A stretch of DNA of 8,511 nt from NCBI GenBank assembly GCA_013372965.1, contig JABXIR010000241.1:1-8511 (forward strand), in the 5' to 3' direction. The translations under genes and the position numbers were made by a program. Under the pieces are notes generated by a model. The model saw nothing but the letters and a program-made list of their open reading frames with translations. It made no database searches and was not told where the DNA came from. The stretch is from Gammaproteobacteria bacterium. Lineage in GTDB: Bacteria; Pseudomonadota; Gammaproteobacteria; Pseudomonadales; DSM-25080. Positions 6,336-8,511 of this stretch are shown here, piece by piece; the first letter of the stretch is position 1, and each line of letters opens with the position of its first letter.

Positions 6336-7838
6336 ATGACGGTAACTGCGACACGTATTCCCATGCTCATCGACGGAGAGTGGATAAACTCCGATTCGAG
6401 TGCATCAATTCCCGTAACCAATCCTGCTACGCAGGAAGTGTTGGCTCATACACCTTGTGCGACCGACGACGAGATGGCCCGCGCGATGACCTCGGCTCAA
6501 AAAGCCTTTGAAACTTGGAAAGAAGTTCCGGTGCCTCAGCGTGCGCGCTTGATGCTTAAGTACCAAGCCCTACTGAAGGAACATCACGATGAATTGGCAA
6601 CGATTCTCGCTGAAGAAACTGGCAAAACCTTCGAAGATGCCAAAGGCGATGTTTGGCGCGGAATTGAGGTGGTTGAACATGCGTGCAACGCCAGTTCCTT
6701 GTTAATGGGTGAAACCGTAGAAAACGTGGCTCGGTCTATCGACTGTCACAGTTGGATACAGCCAATGGGGGTATTCGCGGGAATTACGCCGTTTAACTTT
6801 CCCGCGATGATTCCGCTCTGGATGTTCCCGATGGCCATCGTTTGCGGTAACACTTTCGTCCTCAAACCGTCAGAGCAGGATCCGCGAACGCCAAATCGCC
6901 TCGCCGAGTTGTTCATCGAGGCGGGCTTCCCAAAAGACGTGTTACAGGTCGTTCATGGGGCAAAGCCTCAGGTCGATTTCCTTCTACATCACCCAGATGT
7001 CGTGGGAATCTCGTTTGTTGGCTCGGTGCCTGTTGGGCAGTATGTGTATAAAACAGCGACCGACAACCTGAAACGCTGTCAGTCGTTTGCCGGTGCAAAG
7101 AACCATATGGTCGTGATGCCTGATGCAGACAAAGCGCAAGTGATTAGTGCCCTAAAAGGAGCGGCATGCGGAGCGGCGGGCCAGCGTTGTATGGCGATCT
7201 CAGTATGCGTCCTCGTGGGTCAAGCACAGGAGTGGGCTCAGGAAATTGCAGATGAGCTCGCCACGTTAAAACCTGGTCCGTATACCGATGAGAATGCGGC
7301 GTTTGGCCCGGTCATATCGGCCGCCGCGAAAGATCGTATTAACGGCATCGTGACGACGGCGATGGATTCTGGAGCAACGTGTTTGCTCGATGGTCGTGCG
7401 ATTCAGGTTGAAGGTTACCCAGATGGCAATTGGGTGGGCACATCGGTCTTTAGTAATGTCACCACAGACATGCCACTCTATCAAGAAGAGGTATTCGGTC
7501 CTGTGCTGTCGATGATGAATGCCGATACGCTGGATGAAGCAATCGCATTGATTAACAACAACCCCTACGGTAATGGCACGTCAATCTTTACCGACAGCGG
7601 ATTCTCAGCCCGCCATTTCCAACATCACATCAAAGTCGGTCAAGTCGGTATCAATGTACCCATCCCCGTGCCACTGCCGTTTTTCTCCTTTACCGGGTGG
7701 CGTGGTTCGTTTTATGGTGATCAGCATGCCTACGGTAAACAGGCGGTTCGCTTTTATACCGAGACCAAGACAGTCACCTCGCGCTGGTTCGCTCCGAACG
7801 AGGCCGCGAGTGCAAACATGACGATTCAGCTTAAGTAG
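6336..7838 (+). CDS. mmsA: Methylmalonate-semialdehyde dehydrogenase (CoA-acylating)
   Basis: A full-length 500-residue cytoplasmic aldehyde dehydrogenase (Pseudomonas MmsA is about 497). It converts methylmalonate semialdehyde, NAD+ and CoA to propionyl-CoA, CO2 and NADH, the last step of valine breakdown. Visible landmarks are ITPFNFP with oxyanion-hole Asn154, the NAD-site KPSE (177-180), FVGSVPVG with Gly229, and catalytic Cys285 in GQRCMAIS. Where hydrolytic aldehyde dehydrogenases have ELGGK with a general-base Glu, this protein has FAGAKNH, the mark of the CoA-dependent MMSDH subfamily. The C-terminus PFFSFTGWRGSFYGDQHAYGK is also diagnostic. The start is supported by AGGGA 6 nt upstream. 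It is first in a + strand operon, 10 bp before the acyl-CoA dehydrogenase gene, and is likely activated by the divergent AraC-type protein. IolA of inositol catabolism is the same family, but the neighbouring gene favours valine. Confidence 0.93.
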   Translation: MTVTATRIPMLIDGEWINSDSSASIPVTNPATQEVLAHTPCATDDEMARAMTSAQKAFETWKEVPVPQRARLMLKYQALLKEHHDELATILAEETGKTFEDAKGDVWRGIEVVEHACNASSLLMGETVENVARSIDCHSWIQPMGVFAGITPFNFPAMIPLWMFPMAIVCGNTFVLKPSEQDPRTPNRLAELFIEAGFPKDVLQVVHGAKPQVDFLLHHPDVVGISFVGSVPVGQYVYKTATDNLKRCQSFAGAKNHMVVMPDADKAQVISALKGAACGAAGQRCMAISVCVLVGQAQEWAQEIADELATLKPGPYTDENAAFGPVISAAAKDRINGIVTTAMDSGATCLLDGRAIQVEGYPDGNWVGTSVFSNVTTDMPLYQEEVFGPVLSMMNADTLDEAIALINNNPYGNGTSIFTDSGFSARHFQHHIKVGQVGINVPIPVPLPFFSFTGWRGSFYGDQHAYGKQAVRFYTETKTVTSRWFAPNEAASANMTIQLK

Positions 7839-7840
7839 GG
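7837..7840 (+). promoter_or_regulatory. Shine-Dalgarno of the acyl-CoA dehydrogenase gene overlapping the mmsA stop
   Basis: AGGG begins inside the TAG stop of mmsA (7836-7838) and ends 8 nt before the ATG at 7849. It supports that start and suggests coupled translation of the two genes. Confidence 0.6.
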
Positions 7841-7848
7841 TTTTAGTT

Positions 7849-8511
7849 ATGGATTTCAATTTAACCGAAGATCAGCGCGCGTTTGTCGATATGGCTCGTG
7901 ATTTCGCCAGTTCTGAATTAGCACCGAATACCGCAGAGTGGGATCGAACCTCGCACTTTCCGGTGGATGTTATTAAGCGTGCAGGTGAGTTGGGCTTTTG
8001 CAGTATCTATGCGAACCCCGATATCGGCGGCCTCGGATTAAGTCGTTTAGATGCGCACTTGATTTTCGAGCAGCTATCTAAGGGCTGTACCGCGACAACG
8101 GCGTATCTAACCATTCACAACATGGTCACTTGGATGATTGGCGAGTGGGGAACCGACTCAGTTAAGTCTGAATTTGGTGAAAAAATGGCAACGGGTGGGT
8201 TGCTTGGATCGTACTGCCTAACCGAGCCAGGCGCGGGTTCCGATGCTGCATCGTTAAGAACGCGAGCGGAAGTCGATGGGGACGACTATGTCCTTTCGGG
8301 TTCGAAGGTATTCATCTCGGGGGCAGGGAGCACGGATGTACTCGTGGTTATGGCGAGAACGGGAGGTGCTGATTCTGGCGCGAAGGGCGTCAGCGCATTT
8401 GTTGTTCCAGCCAATCTCGATGGCATTGAGTACGGCAAAAAAGAGGACAAAATGGGCTGGAACTGCCAGCCGACTCGAATGATCACGTTCGACAACGTTC
8501 GCATCCCTAAA
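7849..8511 (+). CDS. Acyl-CoA dehydrogenase, isobutyryl-CoA dehydrogenase-like (3' end outside window)
   Basis: Open from ATG 7849 to the window edge, 221 residues, about 55-60% of a usual 380-residue enzyme. FAD-dependent acyl-CoA dehydrogenases introduce an alpha-beta double bond and pass electrons to ETF. The helical N-terminal domain (LTEDQRAFVDMARDFASSELAPNTAEWDR) leads to LSRLDAHLIFEQLSKGCTATTAYLTIHNM, then the beta domain with YCLTEPGAGSDAASL (122-136), GSKVFISGAG (151-160) and GWNCQPTR (203-210). These stretches match what I recall of human ACAD8 isobutyryl-CoA dehydrogenase nearly residue for residue, notably TAYLTIHNM and SDAASL. The expected reaction is isobutyryl-CoA to methacrylyl-CoA in valine catabolism, fitting its place after mmsA. 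The catalytic Glu and C-terminal domain are not visible. Short/branched-chain acyl-CoA dehydrogenase is the alternative. Later operon members (enoyl-CoA hydratase, 3-hydroxyisobutyryl-CoA hydrolase, mmsB) probably lie beyond the edge. Confidence 0.92.
   Translation, partial: MDFNLTEDQRAFVDMARDFASSELAPNTAEWDRTSHFPVDVIKRAGELGFCSIYANPDIGGLGLSRLDAHLIFEQLSKGCTATTAYLTIHNMVTWMIGEWGTDSVKSEFGEKMATGGLLGSYCLTEPGAGSDAASLRTRAEVDGDDYVLSGSKVFISGAGSTDVLVVMARTGGADSGAKGVSAFVVPANLDGIEYGKKEDKMGWNCQPTRMITFDNVRIPK

Noticed and set aside
8276..8504. Small open frames on both strands near the right edge
   Set aside because: They are out-of-frame shadows of the acyl-CoA dehydrogenase, whose motifs run without break to the last base.
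1..8511. A defence system, mobile element, CRISPR array or RNA gene
   Set aside because: I looked for transposase or integrase motifs, terminal repeats, spaced repeat arrays and tRNA-like folds and saw none. All large reading frames belong to recognisable core families with short, ordinary spacers.

Overview
The window looks like ordinary chromosomal DNA of a type IV piliated gammaproteobacterium, probably an aerobic heterotroph that degrades branched-chain amino acids. This rests on three things: a minor-pilin/PilY1 operon end of the Pseudomonas type, a DUF3581 gene (a family I know mainly from Gammaproteobacteria), and a valine-catabolism cluster led by mmsA with a divergent AraC-family regulator. 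Base composition looks moderate (near 50% GC) and even. I see no sign of transfer, no mobile element, no CRISPR array and no tRNA or rRNA gene. Genus cannot be told from the sequence alone.

Layout. (1) Positions 1-3746, + strand: the 3' end of a minor pilin gene (PilX-like), then a full-length pilY1. The Shine-Dalgarno of pilY1 overlaps the pilin stop. A hairpin plus T-tract (3824-3846) ends this unit, and no pilE follows. (2) Positions 3862-5379, + strand: a DUF3581 gene that carries a MaoC/R-hydratase-type GDFNPIH motif, then, 12 bp later, an M48 zinc-metalloprotease lipoprotein. (3) Positions 5376-6248, - strand: an AraC/XylS-family regulator with an N-terminal cupin-like domain (MmsR-like). 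It converges on the protease gene with a 4-bp overlap of stop codons. (4) An 87-bp divergent control region (6249-6335) with phased direct repeats. (5) Positions 6336-8511, + strand: mmsA (CoA-acylating methylmalonate-semialdehyde dehydrogenase), then a 3'-truncated acyl-CoA dehydrogenase that closely resembles isobutyryl-CoA dehydrogenase.

How the genes work together. The pilin and PilY1 act at the tip or priming complex of a type IV pilus. MmsA and the acyl-CoA dehydrogenase act in one pathway: the dehydrogenase oxidises isobutyryl-CoA to methacrylyl-CoA early in valine breakdown, and MmsA converts methylmalonate semialdehyde to propionyl-CoA at the end. The divergent AraC-type protein is the likely activator. 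The DUF3581/M48 pair has no evident link to either side.

The most interesting signals are regulatory. A textbook intrinsic terminator lies inside the start of the protease ORF, so that the same bases encode the core of its lipoprotein signal peptide. A second terminator abuts the start of the DUF3581 gene. In the mmsR/mmsA region, repeats lie 21 and 42 bp apart. I found no clear new multi-gene system.
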